From: Pseudoflavonifractor sp. An85
Lineage (GTDB): Bacteria > Bacillota > Clostridia > Oscillospirales > Oscillospiraceae
Assembly: GCF_002161235.1 (NCBI RefSeq)
Contig: NZ_NFHE01000002.1
Coordinates: forward strand, 124,001-188,000
Reading direction: 5' to 3'
DNA length: 64,000 nt
Shown here in pieces: positions 8,815 to 17,195 of this stretch (position 1 is its first letter; each line of letters begins with the position of its first letter). The translations under genes and the position numbers were made by a program. The notes beneath the pieces are model-generated. The model made no database searches, had not been told where the DNA came from, and saw nothing but the letters and a program-made list of their open reading frames with translations.

Positions 8815-9818
8815 ACATCACCGTGGTAGGCAGCGGTGGCTGGGGTACTGCTCTGGCTCTGGTGCTGCTGGAAAACGGACACCGGGTGTCCATGTGGTGC
8901 CGTCGGGAAGATAAGTGCCGCCAGATGCAGGAGAGCCGGGAAAACCCGGTTCTGCGGGGCGTGGAACTGCCCCAGGCACTGGAGCTGACCTGTGATCTGT
9001 CCGTGTTGTCGGACAGCCAGGTGGTGGTGCTGGCCACCCCCTCCTTTGCCGTGCGATCCACCTCCCTGCAGATCGCTCCCTATTTGCAAGAGGGCACCGT
9101 GCTGGTGAGTGTGTCCAAGGGCATTGAGAAGGACAGCTGTCTGCTTCTCCATGAGGTGATCCATGAGGAGATCCCGAACTGCCCGGTGGTGGTGCTCTCC
9201 GGCCCCTCTCACGCCGAAGAGGTGGCCCGTGGGGTGCCCACCGGCGTGGTGGTGGCCTCCGAATCCAAGGAGGCGGCCATGCTGGCCCAGGATCTGTTTA
9301 TGAACCAGCGCATGCGCCTGTACACCTCCCCGGATATCCTGGGGGTGGAGATTGGAGCTGCCTTGAAAAACGTGGTGGCCCTGTGTACCGGCTGCTGCAT
9401 GGGTATGGGCTATGGGGACAACACCAAGGCCCTCATTATGACCCGGGCCCTCACCGAAATGGCTCGTCTGGGCGTGGCCATGGGAGCCCACAAGGAGACC
9501 TTTGCCGGTCTGTCCGGCCTGGGCGACCTCATTGTCACCTGTACCTCCGTCCACTCCCGCAACTGCCGGGCAGGCATTGCCATTGGCAAGGGAATGCCGG
9601 TGGAGGAGGCTGTGGGCGGCAAGGACGGCACGGTGGTGGAGGGCTATTATGCCGCCGACTCTGCCCGCCAGCTGGCCCACAAGATGGGGGTGGAGATGCC
9701 CATTGCCGAGGGTGCCTATCAGGTGCTCTACGAGGGTAAAGACCCCCACGTGATTCTGGCCCAGCTCATGGTGCGGGAACGCCGCTCCGAGCTGGAGTTG
9801 GAAGAGATCTGGCTGTGA
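8811..9818 (+). CDS. gpsA: Glycerol-3-phosphate dehydrogenase [NAD(P)+]
   Basis: Reduces dihydroxyacetone phosphate to sn-glycerol-3-phosphate for phospholipids (335 aa). The N-terminal Rossmann motif is VVGSGGWGTALA; later come SVSKGIEK, the SGPSHAEEVARG active-site loop and the conserved EIGAALKNVVAL helix bearing the catalytic Lys. The ATG overlaps the plsY stop (ATGA), so both proteins are coupled. Together they form a two-step route to lysophosphatidate. Confidence 0.97.
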   Translation: MNITVVGSGGWGTALALVLLENGHRVSMWCRREDKCRQMQESRENPVLRGVELPQALELTCDLSVLSDSQVVVLATPSFAVRSTSLQIAPYLQEGTVLVSVSKGIEKDSCLLLHEVIHEEIPNCPVVVLSGPSHAEEVARGVPTGVVVASESKEAAMLAQDLFMNQRMRLYTSPDILGVEIGAALKNVVALCTGCCMGMGYGDNTKALIMTRALTEMARLGVAMGAHKETFAGLSGLGDLIVTCTSVHSRNCRAGIAIGKGMPVEEAVGGKDGTVVEGYYAADSARQLAHKMGVEMPIAEGAYQVLYEGKDPHVILAQLMVRERRSELELEEIWL

Positions 9819-9842
9819 CCGACAAATATCGAATATCGCAGG

Positions 9843-9881
9843 AAAGCGCAGAGGGATAAAGACATCTCTCTGTGCTTTTTT
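9843..9881 (+). terminator. Terminator after gpsA
   Basis: AAAGCGCAGAGGGAT pairs with ATCTCTCTGTGCTTT (two G-T pairs), followed by a T run. It ends the der-plsY-gpsA operon. Confidence 0.88.
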
Positions 9882-9893
9882 GTTCTGAGTAAA

Positions 9894-9922
9894 TTTACAA
9901 GCCTTACGCCTTGTGCTACAAT
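9894..9922 (+). promoter_or_regulatory. Promoter of the sigma-factor / exporter cluster
   Basis: TTTACA (9894-9899), 17-base spacer and TACAAT (9917-9922), 37 bases ahead of the sigma factor start. Confidence 0.7.
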
Positions 9923-9959
9923 GCAAAAAAGTAAGCGTAAAAGGAAGCGAGGTGGCGGG

Positions 9960-10487
9960 ATGGAACCGGAACAGGACAGATTTTTGGAAGCACTTTTTGG
10001 TGGGTACTATTACGATTTGCTGTCTTATGCACGGGTGTGTCTGGGCAGCTCTGATTTGGCGGAAGATATGGTGCAAGATACGTTCCATGAGGCTACCAAC
10101 CAAGTGGATCGCCTTCTGGAACACCCATATCCAAGCCGGTGGCTGATGAAGACGCTGAAGTTCAAAATCTGTAATTATACCAGGATCCAGAAACGCCACC
10201 GCAAGTACTTGGTGGAGTGTCTGGATTTAACGGTATTTCCTTCGGAGGAATCTGTGGAGCAGCTGGTGCTGATGAAGGAGGAACAACCCCTCTTTCAGAG
10301 GTTGCGTAAGGTGTTGGAAGAAGAAGAAATCTCTTTCCTTGTGGATGCCACGTTTAAGAACTACTCTCATTCCCAGTTGGCGGAGAAATACGGCCTGACG
10401 GTATGGGCCAGTGCTAAGCGTTTGTCCCGTATTCGGGGAAAATTGCTGGTGGGGTTCCCGGAGCATAGGCAAAGAAAAAACAGGTGA
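9960..10487 (+). CDS. Small sigma-70 family RNA polymerase sigma factor (ECF-like)
   Basis: 175-aa protein from ATG 9960, preceded by GAGGTG; an in-frame ATG at 9921 overlaps the -10 promoter element and is rejected. The N-terminal half resembles sigma region 2 (FLEALFGGYYYDLLSYARVCLG..AEDMVQDTFHEA). The C-terminal part resembles region 4 (YSHSQLAEKYGLTVWASAKRLSRIRGKL), a helix-turn-helix that reads the -35. It would direct RNA polymerase to a small regulon. The next gene encodes a membrane protein with anti-sigma topology. The regulon is not known; the cluster downstream is the obvious candidate. Confidence 0.8.
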   Translation: MEPEQDRFLEALFGGYYYDLLSYARVCLGSSDLAEDMVQDTFHEATNQVDRLLEHPYPSRWLMKTLKFKICNYTRIQKRHRKYLVECLDLTVFPSEESVEQLVLMKEEQPLFQRLRKVLEEEEISFLVDATFKNYSHSQLAEKYGLTVWASAKRLSRIRGKLLVGFPEHRQRKNR

Positions 10488-10546
10488 AAAAGTATGTCAA
10501 GATGGAGCAGTTGCGTACATCATAGAAGTGAAAGGAGGTGCCTGAT

Positions 10547-11413
10547 TTGGAGGAACGATCCATTCCATCAAAATTCCGGGAATTGGAGCAGTTGGACACA
10601 GAGACGCTGAAAGAACTGATCCGCACCGATTGTTTCACCGAAGATTTGGATGAGGAATGCGTGCGTTACGCCTTACGCATCATTTCCAGCAGAGAACGCC
10701 CGCAGTCAGATCGGACGCAAGGGGTGGACGATGCTTGGAGACGATTCCAAGAGAAGTACTGTACACCGGAGGGGGAGGGGCAGTCCCTGTATGACAGCAC
10801 GCCACAGCTGGAGCAGTCCGAAGAGGCCCTTCCCCGCAAACGTTATTATCTGAGGCGGCTTCCCCGAAAGGTGGCGGTGGTAGCAGCCGTCATCTGCACT
10901 CTGTTTGCCACCATGCTTGCGGCCCAAGCCGCTGGGATCGACCTTTGGGGTGTGATCGTCCAGTGGTCGGAGGAGACCTTCCGCTTCACTTATCAGGGCG
11001 ACAACCCCTCCTCCTCGTGGATGGAGGGGAGCCAGGAGCTGGAGGGCATGGAACTGAAAGACTACCTGCCCGCCTGGATTCCTGATGGGTATATGGCAGA
11101 GAACGTTCAGACCTATGAAACTCAGGAACAGTCTACTGCTATTGTTACATTTAGCGGAGAGAATTTGTCTACCTTCTATCTGCGTGCGGATGTCTATGGG
11201 GACATGGAACAGATGCAATATGCAACGTTTGAGAAGGATGATACCCCCGTACAGGAGCAACAGTTGTCTAATGGAGGAGTGGCCTACTTTTATACAAATG
11301 GTGGAGATGAGCAGTCGGTATTCCGATATCAGAATGTGATTTGCTTTGTGTCTGGCGATATATCGGAGGAGACTGCAGTGAAAATTTACGAATCGATAGG
11401 AGAGGGAGAATAG
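10547..11413 (+). CDS. DUF4367-type membrane protein, probable anti-sigma factor
   Basis: 288 aa with one membrane segment at about residues 109-128 (KVAVVAAVICTLFATMLAA). The N-terminal part is cytoplasmic and charged, and the outside part (YLPAWIPDGYMAENVQTYE...) resembles the DUF4367 domain. Cytoplasmic N-terminus, one membrane helix and an outside sensor is the layout of anti-sigma factors, and the gene directly follows a sigma factor gene. The start is taken as TTG 10547, six bases after AAAGGAGGTG; the GTG at 10538 lies inside the ribosome binding site itself. The anti-sigma role is inferred. Confidence 0.7.
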   Translation: MEERSIPSKFRELEQLDTETLKELIRTDCFTEDLDEECVRYALRIISSRERPQSDRTQGVDDAWRRFQEKYCTPEGEGQSLYDSTPQLEQSEEALPRKRYYLRRLPRKVAVVAAVICTLFATMLAAQAAGIDLWGVIVQWSEETFRFTYQGDNPSSSWMEGSQELEGMELKDYLPAWIPDGYMAENVQTYETQEQSTAIVTFSGENLSTFYLRADVYGDMEQMQYATFEKDDTPVQEQQLSNGGVAYFYTNGGDEQSVFRYQNVICFVSGDISEETAVKIYESIGEGE

Positions 11414-11414
11414 A

Positions 11415-11843
11415 ATGAAAAGATGGAGAGCATTACTGGCATTTTTTGTGTCCTTGGCGTTGCTTTGCGCTGCGGGAACCCATACTCATGCCCAGACTCG
11501 TGCCAGTGATTATATTACACGGTATGCTGTTTCTGCAAGTCAAGGAGAAAGGACAGGTCAGGTTAGTATCAGGTGTGATATTACAGCTAAGAGGAGTGTT
11601 GTTAAAATAGGAGTGTTGAAAATTGAAATCTATCAGTCCAATGGCAGTCGTGTAACCACCATACAGGGAACCACATCCAACGGATTGCTATCTCCTGAAA
11701 GTAGTTTTGCTCACATTGTGACCTATACATACAAAGGCGTGCCTGGTATCACCTATTACGCAAAAGTCACCCTGTGTGCGGGTACCAACAGTGATTATGA
11801 TGTTAGGTACGTGCAGACCCAGAAGGTAACAGCGCCGTACTAA
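11415..11843 (+). CDS. Small exported protein, DUF6147-like
   Basis: 142 aa with a clear signal peptide (MKRWRALLAFFVSLALLCAAGTHTHA) and a mature part of about 116 residues predicted to be beta-rich. The pattern ASDYITRYAVSAS near the mature N-terminus and VVKIGVLKIEIYQS resemble the small exported DUF6147 proteins of Clostridia, whose function is unknown. It starts two bases after the anti-sigma-like gene and is followed by a strong terminator, so sigma factor, membrane protein and this protein form one transcription unit. Confidence 0.65.
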   Translation: MKRWRALLAFFVSLALLCAAGTHTHAQTRASDYITRYAVSASQGERTGQVSIRCDITAKRSVVKIGVLKIEIYQSNGSRVTTIQGTTSNGLLSPESSFAHIVTYTYKGVPGITYYAKVTLCAGTNSDYDVRYVQTQKVTAPY

Positions 11844-11869
11844 ATTTGGTTGAAGTCAAAACTGAGGAT

Positions 11870-11914
11870 AAAAAGCAGCTAGAATGGCGTAAAACGCTAT
11901 TCTAGCTGCTTTTT
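11870..11914 (+). terminator. Terminator of the sigma-factor operon
   Basis: AAAAAGCAGCTAGAAT pairs with ATTCTAGCTGCTTTTT around a central GCGT/ACGC extension; a very stable hairpin with a T run. Confidence 0.92.
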
Positions 11915-12203
11915 CTTACAGATGAACCCATAATATGGATAGTGTATTACGGAAGGACAATCAATTTCTATAAAAATTCAAAAAATATCGAAAGATTTAT
12001 GTCAGGATTGCTTACCATGTGACACTATATAAACGAAGGGAAGTCAATGAAGATTAGCCCCGTTCCTGACTGCCTCATTCGCAGGAATTAGTGACCCTGT
12101 GATATGCCGTGAGTTCAACATGAGAGGAGGGCAGAGCGGAAGGTCTATCCTACGGCGGTCACAAGGCAATATGAAACACATCATACAAAGGAGGAAAACA
12201 ATC
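11915..12203 (+). other. Non-coding stretch before the interrupted exported-protein gene
   Basis: AT-rich leader without a convincing reading frame. It contains ACTATATAAACG at about 12023 as a possible -10 element, but no -35 at a proper distance was seen. AAAGGAGG at 12187-12194 is the ribosome binding site of the following gene. No riboswitch fold was recognised. Confidence 0.4.
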
Positions 12204-12644
12204 ATGAAAAAATCCGGAAGATTGATAACAGGGCTTTTGGGACTGGCTATAGCTGCGGTGATGATTTTGCCGGCGGCTGCGTCTACCTCCGTGGATAATG
12301 TGTTGGTCCATATTCCGGCAAATCAAGTGTGGACAAGTATATGGAAATCTGTCTGGCACACCCCGGGAATAAGGGGGGCTAGGGTCTAGTGCCATAGCGT
12401 ATATCCAGACAAAATTGGTTTTGATACGTATGAGTACATCCGTTGCAGGATCCTAGACTACAGTGGTATTATCATTTCTGTAGAGACCGATAAGAGAATA
12501 CGAGAAGGAAGCGGGTACCAGGATATGGAACTTAGGGATGGATATACGCACATAGGGGCATTGTATTTTCAATTCCGAGGAAATTCTGAGAAATCGGCGT
12601 ATGCTGTCGTCTCGCTGAAGGGAGACTGGGAGCCTCGTAACTGA
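12204..12644 (+). pseudogene. Small exported protein interrupted by an in-frame TAG
   Basis: The ATG at 12204 follows AAAGGAGG and opens a signal peptide (MKKSGRLITGLLGLAIAAVM..AAAS). Codon 62 (12387-12389) is TAG, but the same frame continues without another stop to TGA 12642-12644: CHSVYPDKIGFDTYEYIRCR, later DGYTHIGALYFQFRGN and AVVSLKGDWEPRN. The continuation looks like real protein. The full product would be 146 aa, similar in size to the exported protein upstream. Just before the TAG the sequence (WHTPGIRGARV) looks degraded, so a decayed gene is more likely than recoding. Function unknown. Confidence 0.6.
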
Positions 12645-12722
12645 CAGTAAGAGGCAGGCAGCCTAAGTCCATGAAAGAGCGAGAGATAGGACTGGATTGC
12701 TGAGATATGGGAGTGTTAGGCC

Positions 12723-13589
12723 ATGAAAAAACGGGGGAGTTACATGTTGTTGCGTATTACGCGATCACAGATCGTATTTTTGATGCGGCAGAAAGAGGCG
12801 GTGCTGACATTCTGTGTGTTAATGTTGTTGGTGCTGGCAAACTTTTTGGATAATTGCCAGGAGTTTCGGGGATACGATATCATGGCTCTGGCTCATACCA
12901 CGAAAATGGGTCTGCTGAGTTGGAACCTAGTTGGATATAAGGCAGATCTGTCCATGATGTTGATCCAACTATATCCGCTGTTGGTGGTATGTCCGGCGGG
13001 CTTTGTCTTGGCCAAAGAGCGGGGGACCCAGGAACATGTGCTTATGATCACCCGTATGGGCAGCGGGACATATTATTTCAGTAAGCTTCTCTCCGCCTTT
13101 GTGGTGACAGCGGTGGTCTTCGTGATTCCGTTCTTGGCGGAAATGGTTCTCTATGTCATTACCTTTTCCGCCAAACCTATGGGTGATTTGTCCAACTGGA
13201 GCGCTTATGATTCCGGTTATATTGATATGGTACGTAGCTATATGTTTTCGGATTTGTTTATCCGCTCCCCCTATGGATATGCTGTGGTGAAGGTGCTGCT
13301 CTTTGGTTTTTTTTCTGGGTTGATGGGAGCGTTCGGTGTGGCGGTGTCTGCTCTGTACCGGGTGAAGTTCCGCATTACCGTGTTTTTGCCCACCTTTATC
13401 CTTTTGAATCTCAGTGTGTATGCCAAAGTGATTTGGGGGGAGATGGAGAAGTCCGTTGCTTGGTATAATTTTGTAATGCTCCATGAGGAAGCGGCAAAGA
13501 ACATGTCAGTGTTTCTCGTGTTTCTCGTGGTGATTGCCGTGGGCAGCATGGGTGCCATAGGCTGGGCCAGCCGGAGGGATTGCCTATGA
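12723..13589 (+). CDS. ABC-2 type transporter permease (first subunit)
   Basis: 288-aa membrane protein with about six hydrophobic segments and large polar loops. Not assigned to a named family from sequence alone, but the pattern (cytoplasmic N-terminus, KERGTQEHVLMITRMGSGTYYFSKL after the second segment) and the neighbouring ATPase mark it as an ABC-2 exporter permease. An alternative start at ATG 12744 has GGGGAG four bases upstream and would remove seven residues. It overlaps the next permease gene by four bases. Substrate unknown. Confidence 0.75.
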   Translation: MKKRGSYMLLRITRSQIVFLMRQKEAVLTFCVLMLLVLANFLDNCQEFRGYDIMALAHTTKMGLLSWNLVGYKADLSMMLIQLYPLLVVCPAGFVLAKERGTQEHVLMITRMGSGTYYFSKLLSAFVVTAVVFVIPFLAEMVLYVITFSAKPMGDLSNWSAYDSGYIDMVRSYMFSDLFIRSPYGYAVVKVLLFGFFSGLMGAFGVAVSALYRVKFRITVFLPTFILLNLSVYAKVIWGEMEKSVAWYNFVMLHEEAAKNMSVFLVFLVVIAVGSMGAIGWASRRDCL

Positions 13590-14413
13590 AGGGGGGAAAA
13601 TATGGAGGGTATGTGGTCATCGCTGTGGTGTGTGGAGTGCTGCTGAGTTTTTCCAGAATCAACCCCTACACCGGGCAGATTTCGCTTCAAGAGCTTGTGC
13701 TCCAGCTCTCTGGATCCCAGGGAGAGTTTACCATGGGGCTCTATTATGGGGCCATGGTGGATTTCGGCTTTTTGATGCTCCCCTTCTTTCTCTACCAATT
13801 TTACGGAGGTATTCAGCTGTACCGGCAGTTCTGCGTGGCCAGCGTGTATGTATTCTCCCGCACCACCAATCGGATAAAGTGGTACTTTACCGAACTGTGG
13901 GGGTTGTGCAAGGGGCTTTTCGTTCTCCAGGTGTTTCTCCAAGGTACCACGATCTTGGTGGCGCTCCTGCGATGGGAGGTGGTGTGGACGGGAGACGGGT
14001 GGCTCTTACTGGGCGTTCATGTGCTCTTGTTCACCCTGTGGACGCTCACCATGGCCTTGGGAGTGAATTTGTTGGCCCTCATTTGGGGGAGCAGCACCGG
14101 GTTTCTGGTGGTGTTTGCCATCCAGGCGGGCATGCTGGCAGCGCTGTGCACTGGGTCGAAGCTGGAGCTCGCCGACCCCGCTCTGGCCAGGCTGTTGTTT
14201 CTTGACCCCATCTCCCGGCTGGTGCTGGGGTGGCAGAACGGAGAAACAATCGGTTTAGAGGAGGTGCTGCCCGCCAAGTACAGTCATGTGCTGGCACTGT
14301 CTGATTCCCTATTGCTGATAGCGTTGATGATGGCAGCTGTGGTGGCAGTAGGGCTGGTAGTGATTGAGAAAAAAGATATTTTGGTATCCAATCTTGAGAC
14401 GGGAGGGGCATGA
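13586..14413 (+). CDS. ABC-2 type transporter permease (second subunit)
   Basis: 275-aa membrane protein with about six hydrophobic segments, coupled to the preceding permease by an ATGA overlap; GGAGG lies eight bases upstream. A polar loop (YVFSRTTNRIKWYFTELWGL) near residue 90 probably contacts the ATPase. With the upstream permease it would form a heterodimeric exporter channel. No substrate can be read from the sequence. Confidence 0.75.
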   Translation: MKGGKYGGYVVIAVVCGVLLSFSRINPYTGQISLQELVLQLSGSQGEFTMGLYYGAMVDFGFLMLPFFLYQFYGGIQLYRQFCVASVYVFSRTTNRIKWYFTELWGLCKGLFVLQVFLQGTTILVALLRWEVVWTGDGWLLLGVHVLLFTLWTLTMALGVNLLALIWGSSTGFLVVFAIQAGMLAALCTGSKLELADPALARLLFLDPISRLVLGWQNGETIGLEEVLPAKYSHVLALSDSLLLIALMMAAVVAVGLVVIEKKDILVSNLETGGA

Positions 14414-14414
14414 C

Positions 14415-15056
14415 ATGATTTTGACCGCAGAACACATTTCCAAGACCATTCGAGGGCGAGAGATTCTCTGTGACGTGAGCCTGGAGCTGCACAGTGGCAA
14501 GGTATACGGCTTTGTGGGCCGCAACGGATCGGGCAAGACTATGTTGTTTCGGGCCCTGTCTGGTCTCATGGGGTTGACCACTGGGACGGTGTGTTGGGGG
14601 GATCAAGTGCTGAAACGGGATTTTGCGGTGCTCCCCAACCTGGGTATCGTGTTGGAGAACGTGGGTTTGTATCCCAATCTCACGGGGTTGGACAATCTCC
14701 GCTATCTGGCGAATGTCCAAAAGAAGTGCACCCAAGCGGATCTGCGGGTGGTGCTGGAGCGGGTAGGGCTGGACCCGGATGACAAGCGCACCTACGGCAA
14801 ATACTCTCTGGGCATGAAGCAGAGGCTGGCCATTGCCCAGGCCATTATGGAGCAGCCCGACGTGCTGATGCTGGACGAGCCTACCAACGCCCTGGACAGC
14901 GAGGCGGTGGAACAGGTGAGGGGGATCATTGCCCAGGAGAAAGCGCGGGGTGCTTTGGTGCTCCTGGCCAGCCACAACTATGAGGACATCCGCCTGCTCT
15001 CGGATCAGGTGTACCGGCTGGACAGTGGCAAACTGAGAGAGGAGGGCGTAGGATGA
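14415..15056 (+). CDS. ABC transporter ATP-binding protein
   Basis: 213-aa ATPase of the exporter encoded just upstream. Walker A is GRNGSGKT, the signature region YSLGMKQRL (LSGGQ replaced by SLGMK, as in many ABC-2 exporters such as bacitracin or lantibiotic immunity systems), Walker B VLMLDEPTNALD and the H-loop SHNYED. The start ATG 14415 follows GGGAGGGG. It overlaps the next gene by four bases, so permeases, ATPase and exported protein are expressed together. Confidence 0.92.
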   Translation: MILTAEHISKTIRGREILCDVSLELHSGKVYGFVGRNGSGKTMLFRALSGLMGLTTGTVCWGDQVLKRDFAVLPNLGIVLENVGLYPNLTGLDNLRYLANVQKKCTQADLRVVLERVGLDPDDKRTYGKYSLGMKQRLAIAQAIMEQPDVLMLDEPTNALDSEAVEQVRGIIAQEKARGALVLLASHNYEDIRLLSDQVYRLDSGKLREEGVG

Positions 15057-15748
15057 AGATGCGGTGGGTATTGCTGTCTGTGACAGCCTTGACCATTGCT
15101 GCAGCGGTGTATGGAGGCGCGGTGATTCGTCCAACTTTTACAGACTATACCTCCCAAGAGAACTGGAAAGAGCATTTTATGGTAGCGGGAGTGGATGGTA
15201 GCTTTGGAGTGGATAATTGTGGGGTTATGAAAGAGTATCTGCCCCAGAGCCCTTATATTCTTCGGGTGGAGGTACTGGGAGATCTGGAGGTTCTCTTTGG
15301 ACAAGCACAGCAAAAGGTAAAAGTGAAACAGGTTTATGCGGGGGATGGATTGGAGGTAGGTCGGGAAATTTACTTAAGCCGCAGAGGATGGTCTGTTGTA
15401 TTTGTGGAGCCATACTCCATCGAGCGCCAGTATGTCAATATCATGGACGTCGGTAGAGAGTACTTAGTGTTTGCCAATGGTGAAATTGACGCATTGGATT
15501 CTGATCTTCCCGTGTATTCTTGCTGCAAAGGATTTGAGAAGGAGACGGGAGAGACGGTATCGTTTTTGGTGGCGCCTGTGTTTTGTTATGACCATACGGA
15601 CAATGTGCCGCTTCAGGCTACAGGGAACTATGGCACCTATGTGCCCTATTCGGAGGCGAAGGACAATGAGTTTTTTGGAATGACTTCCGAGATGGTAGAA
15701 GCCTGGGAGCAGCTGAAAGCGGAAATGATCCAGAAATATCCCCGCTGA
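15053..15748 (+). CDS. Exported or membrane-anchored protein of unknown function
   Basis: 231 aa with an N-terminal hydrophobic segment (residues about 5-25) lacking a clear cleavage site or lipobox, so either secreted or anchored. The rest is soluble, mixed alpha/beta, with segments VKVKQVYAGDGLEVGREIYL and VGREYLVFANGEIDA that look like a small beta-barrel. Last gene of the exporter operon, coupled by ATGA to the ATPase. No family recognised; context suggests an accessory or immunity protein for whatever the exporter moves. Confidence 0.65.
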   Translation: MKMRWVLLSVTALTIAAAVYGGAVIRPTFTDYTSQENWKEHFMVAGVDGSFGVDNCGVMKEYLPQSPYILRVEVLGDLEVLFGQAQQKVKVKQVYAGDGLEVGREIYLSRRGWSVVFVEPYSIERQYVNIMDVGREYLVFANGEIDALDSDLPVYSCCKGFEKETGETVSFLVAPVFCYDHTDNVPLQATGNYGTYVPYSEAKDNEFFGMTSEMVEAWEQLKAEMIQKYPR

Positions 15749-15769
15749 CAAAATGCCCATACAGAGACG

Positions 15770-15799
15770 AAAGCCCTGTACCATGCGGTACAGGGCTTT
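15770..15799. terminator. Bidirectional terminator between the exporter operon and rpmB
   Basis: AAAGCCCTGTACC / GGTACAGGGCTTT hairpin with a four-base loop, A-rich on one side and T-rich on the other. It can stop the plus-strand exporter operon and the convergent rpmB transcript. Confidence 0.85.
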
Positions 15800-15818
15800 G
15801 AGTCATGGGTGTATGGAA

Positions 15819-16007
15819 TTACACAGCACGGGTGACCTTGCCGGAACGGAGGCAGCGGGTGCACACATAGACGTGCTTGGGGGTGCCGTCCACCACAGCC
15901 TTGACGCGCTTGACGTTGGGCTTCCAGGGACGGTTGGAGCGGCGGTGGGAGTGGGAGACCTGGATACCGAAGGTCACGCCCTTACCACAGAACTCACATT
16001 TGGCCAT
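15819..16007 (-). CDS. rpmB: 50S ribosomal protein L28
   Basis: 62-aa ribosomal protein L28 beginning MAKCEFCGKGVTFG, with CEFC and CTRC cysteine pairs (zinc form). The SHSHRRSNRPWKPN segment is diagnostic. The start ATG 16007 has GGAGG upstream; a longer frame adds residues that do not belong to L28. Confidence 0.97.
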   Translation of the reverse strand: MAKCEFCGKGVTFGIQVSHSHRRSNRPWKPNVKRVKAVVDGTPKHVYVCTRCLRSGKVTRAV

Positions 16008-16058
16008 ATCTACAAACCTCCTCGCTGGTTGGAATTTCATTCATACGATAACTACGAT

Positions 16059-16087
16059 ATCTTACCAGAAAGGATGGAGAAAATCAA
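16059..16087 (-). promoter_or_regulatory. Promoter of rpmB
   Basis: Minus strand TTGATT (16087-16082), 17-base spacer and TAAGAT (16064-16059), about 50 bases ahead of the L28 start. Confidence 0.6.
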
Positions 16088-16174
16088 GGGGCAATTTTGA
16101 AAAAGAAGTATTTTTTTCGTTGGGGCTTTGTGGTAAAATAAAAGGCACATAACTCCAGGAAAGGGCGTGTAACT

Positions 16175-17119
16175 ATGGGAAAAGGGCCTACCATTCGGCT
16201 GGGCACCATCATCGACCAGTTTCACCTTGAAGTGTTGTACGGGCCCGAGGGCTATCGGGATCGGCAGATTGGCATTCAGGATGTGAATCGTCCCGGCCTT
16301 CAGATGACAGGCTATTTTGACTACTTTGACCGGGAGCGCATGCAGCTGCTGGGCCTGGTGGAGTGGTCTTACTTGCAGGAGCGCACGGCTGAGGAGCGCA
16401 CCGAGCGTTTCGACCAGCTGTTTTCCTACCACACCCCGGCGGTGATCATCGCCCGTGGGTTGGAGCCGTACCCTGAGTGCTTGGAGTCGGCTAAGAAGTA
16501 CGACCAGGTGCTGCTGCGCACCAAGGAGAACACCGCCGACATCATGAGCAACATGATCGCCTTCCTGCGTGTGGCTCTGTCTCCCACCATCACCCGCCAC
16601 GGCGTGCTGGTGGAGGTCTACGGCGAGGGCGTGATGCTCATGGGCGAATCCGGCGTGGGCAAGAGTGAGACCGCCATTGAGCTGGTCAAGCGTGGCCACC
16701 GGCTCATTGCCGACGACGCGGTGGAAATTCGCCAGGGCTTTAACAACCGTCTGGTGGGTACCGCCCCCGAACTGATTCGCCACTACATTGAGCTCAGAGG
16801 CATTGGCGTGGTGGATGTGCGCCGGCTGTTTGGTATGTCGGCCGTTAAGTTTGAGACCAACATCGATATGCTGGTGAAGTTAGAGAATTGGAACGACAAC
16901 ACCATGTATGATCGCTTGGGGGCGGATGAGTTCTACACCGAGCTCATGGGGGTGCAGATTCCCACTTTGACCATCCCCGTCAAGCCGGGCCGTAATTTGG
17001 CGGTGATCATCGAAGTGGCAGCCATGAACAACCGTAACAAGAAGATGGGACACAATGCAGCGCTGGAGTTTACCCGCCAGATTGATGCTCACATCGACAG
17101 TCAAGTTTCAGATCGATAA
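16175..17119 (+). CDS. hprK: HPr kinase/phosphorylase
   Basis: Phosphorylates Ser46 of HPr and so controls carbon catabolite repression with CcpA (314 aa). Seen: N-terminal substrate-like domain; the RHG motif; the P-loop GESGVGKSE at about residue 160; ADDAVEI; and the HprK signature ELRGIGVVDVRRLFG and PVKPGRNLA near the C-terminus. The Walker-type loop is the unusual HprK type. Its presence fits the sugar transport ATPase and LacI-family regulator at the right end of the window. Confidence 0.96.
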   Translation: MGKGPTIRLGTIIDQFHLEVLYGPEGYRDRQIGIQDVNRPGLQMTGYFDYFDRERMQLLGLVEWSYLQERTAEERTERFDQLFSYHTPAVIIARGLEPYPECLESAKKYDQVLLRTKENTADIMSNMIAFLRVALSPTITRHGVLVEVYGEGVMLMGESGVGKSETAIELVKRGHRLIADDAVEIRQGFNNRLVGTAPELIRHYIELRGIGVVDVRRLFGMSAVKFETNIDMLVKLENWNDNTMYDRLGADEFYTELMGVQIPTLTIPVKPGRNLAVIIEVAAMNNRNKKMGHNAALEFTRQIDAHIDSQVSDR

Positions 17120-17133
17120 GGATGTCAAGGAAG

Positions 17134-17167
17134 ACAACGCCCCCCAGGGGGCGTTGTCGCATTTTTT
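17134..17167 (+). terminator. Terminator after hprK
   Basis: ACAACGCCCCC / GGGGGCGTTGT hairpin followed by CGCATTTTTT. The glmS ribosome binding site begins only about 16 bases further on, so glmS may depend partly on readthrough or on a promoter that I could not find. Confidence 0.82.
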
Positions 17168-17195
17168 AGGACTAGGAAAGTAAGGAGGAAGTTTT

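Noticed and set aside
17120-17195. glmS ribozyme upstream of glmS
   Set aside because: Only about 75 bases are available and they hold the hprK terminator; none of the ribozyme core is present.
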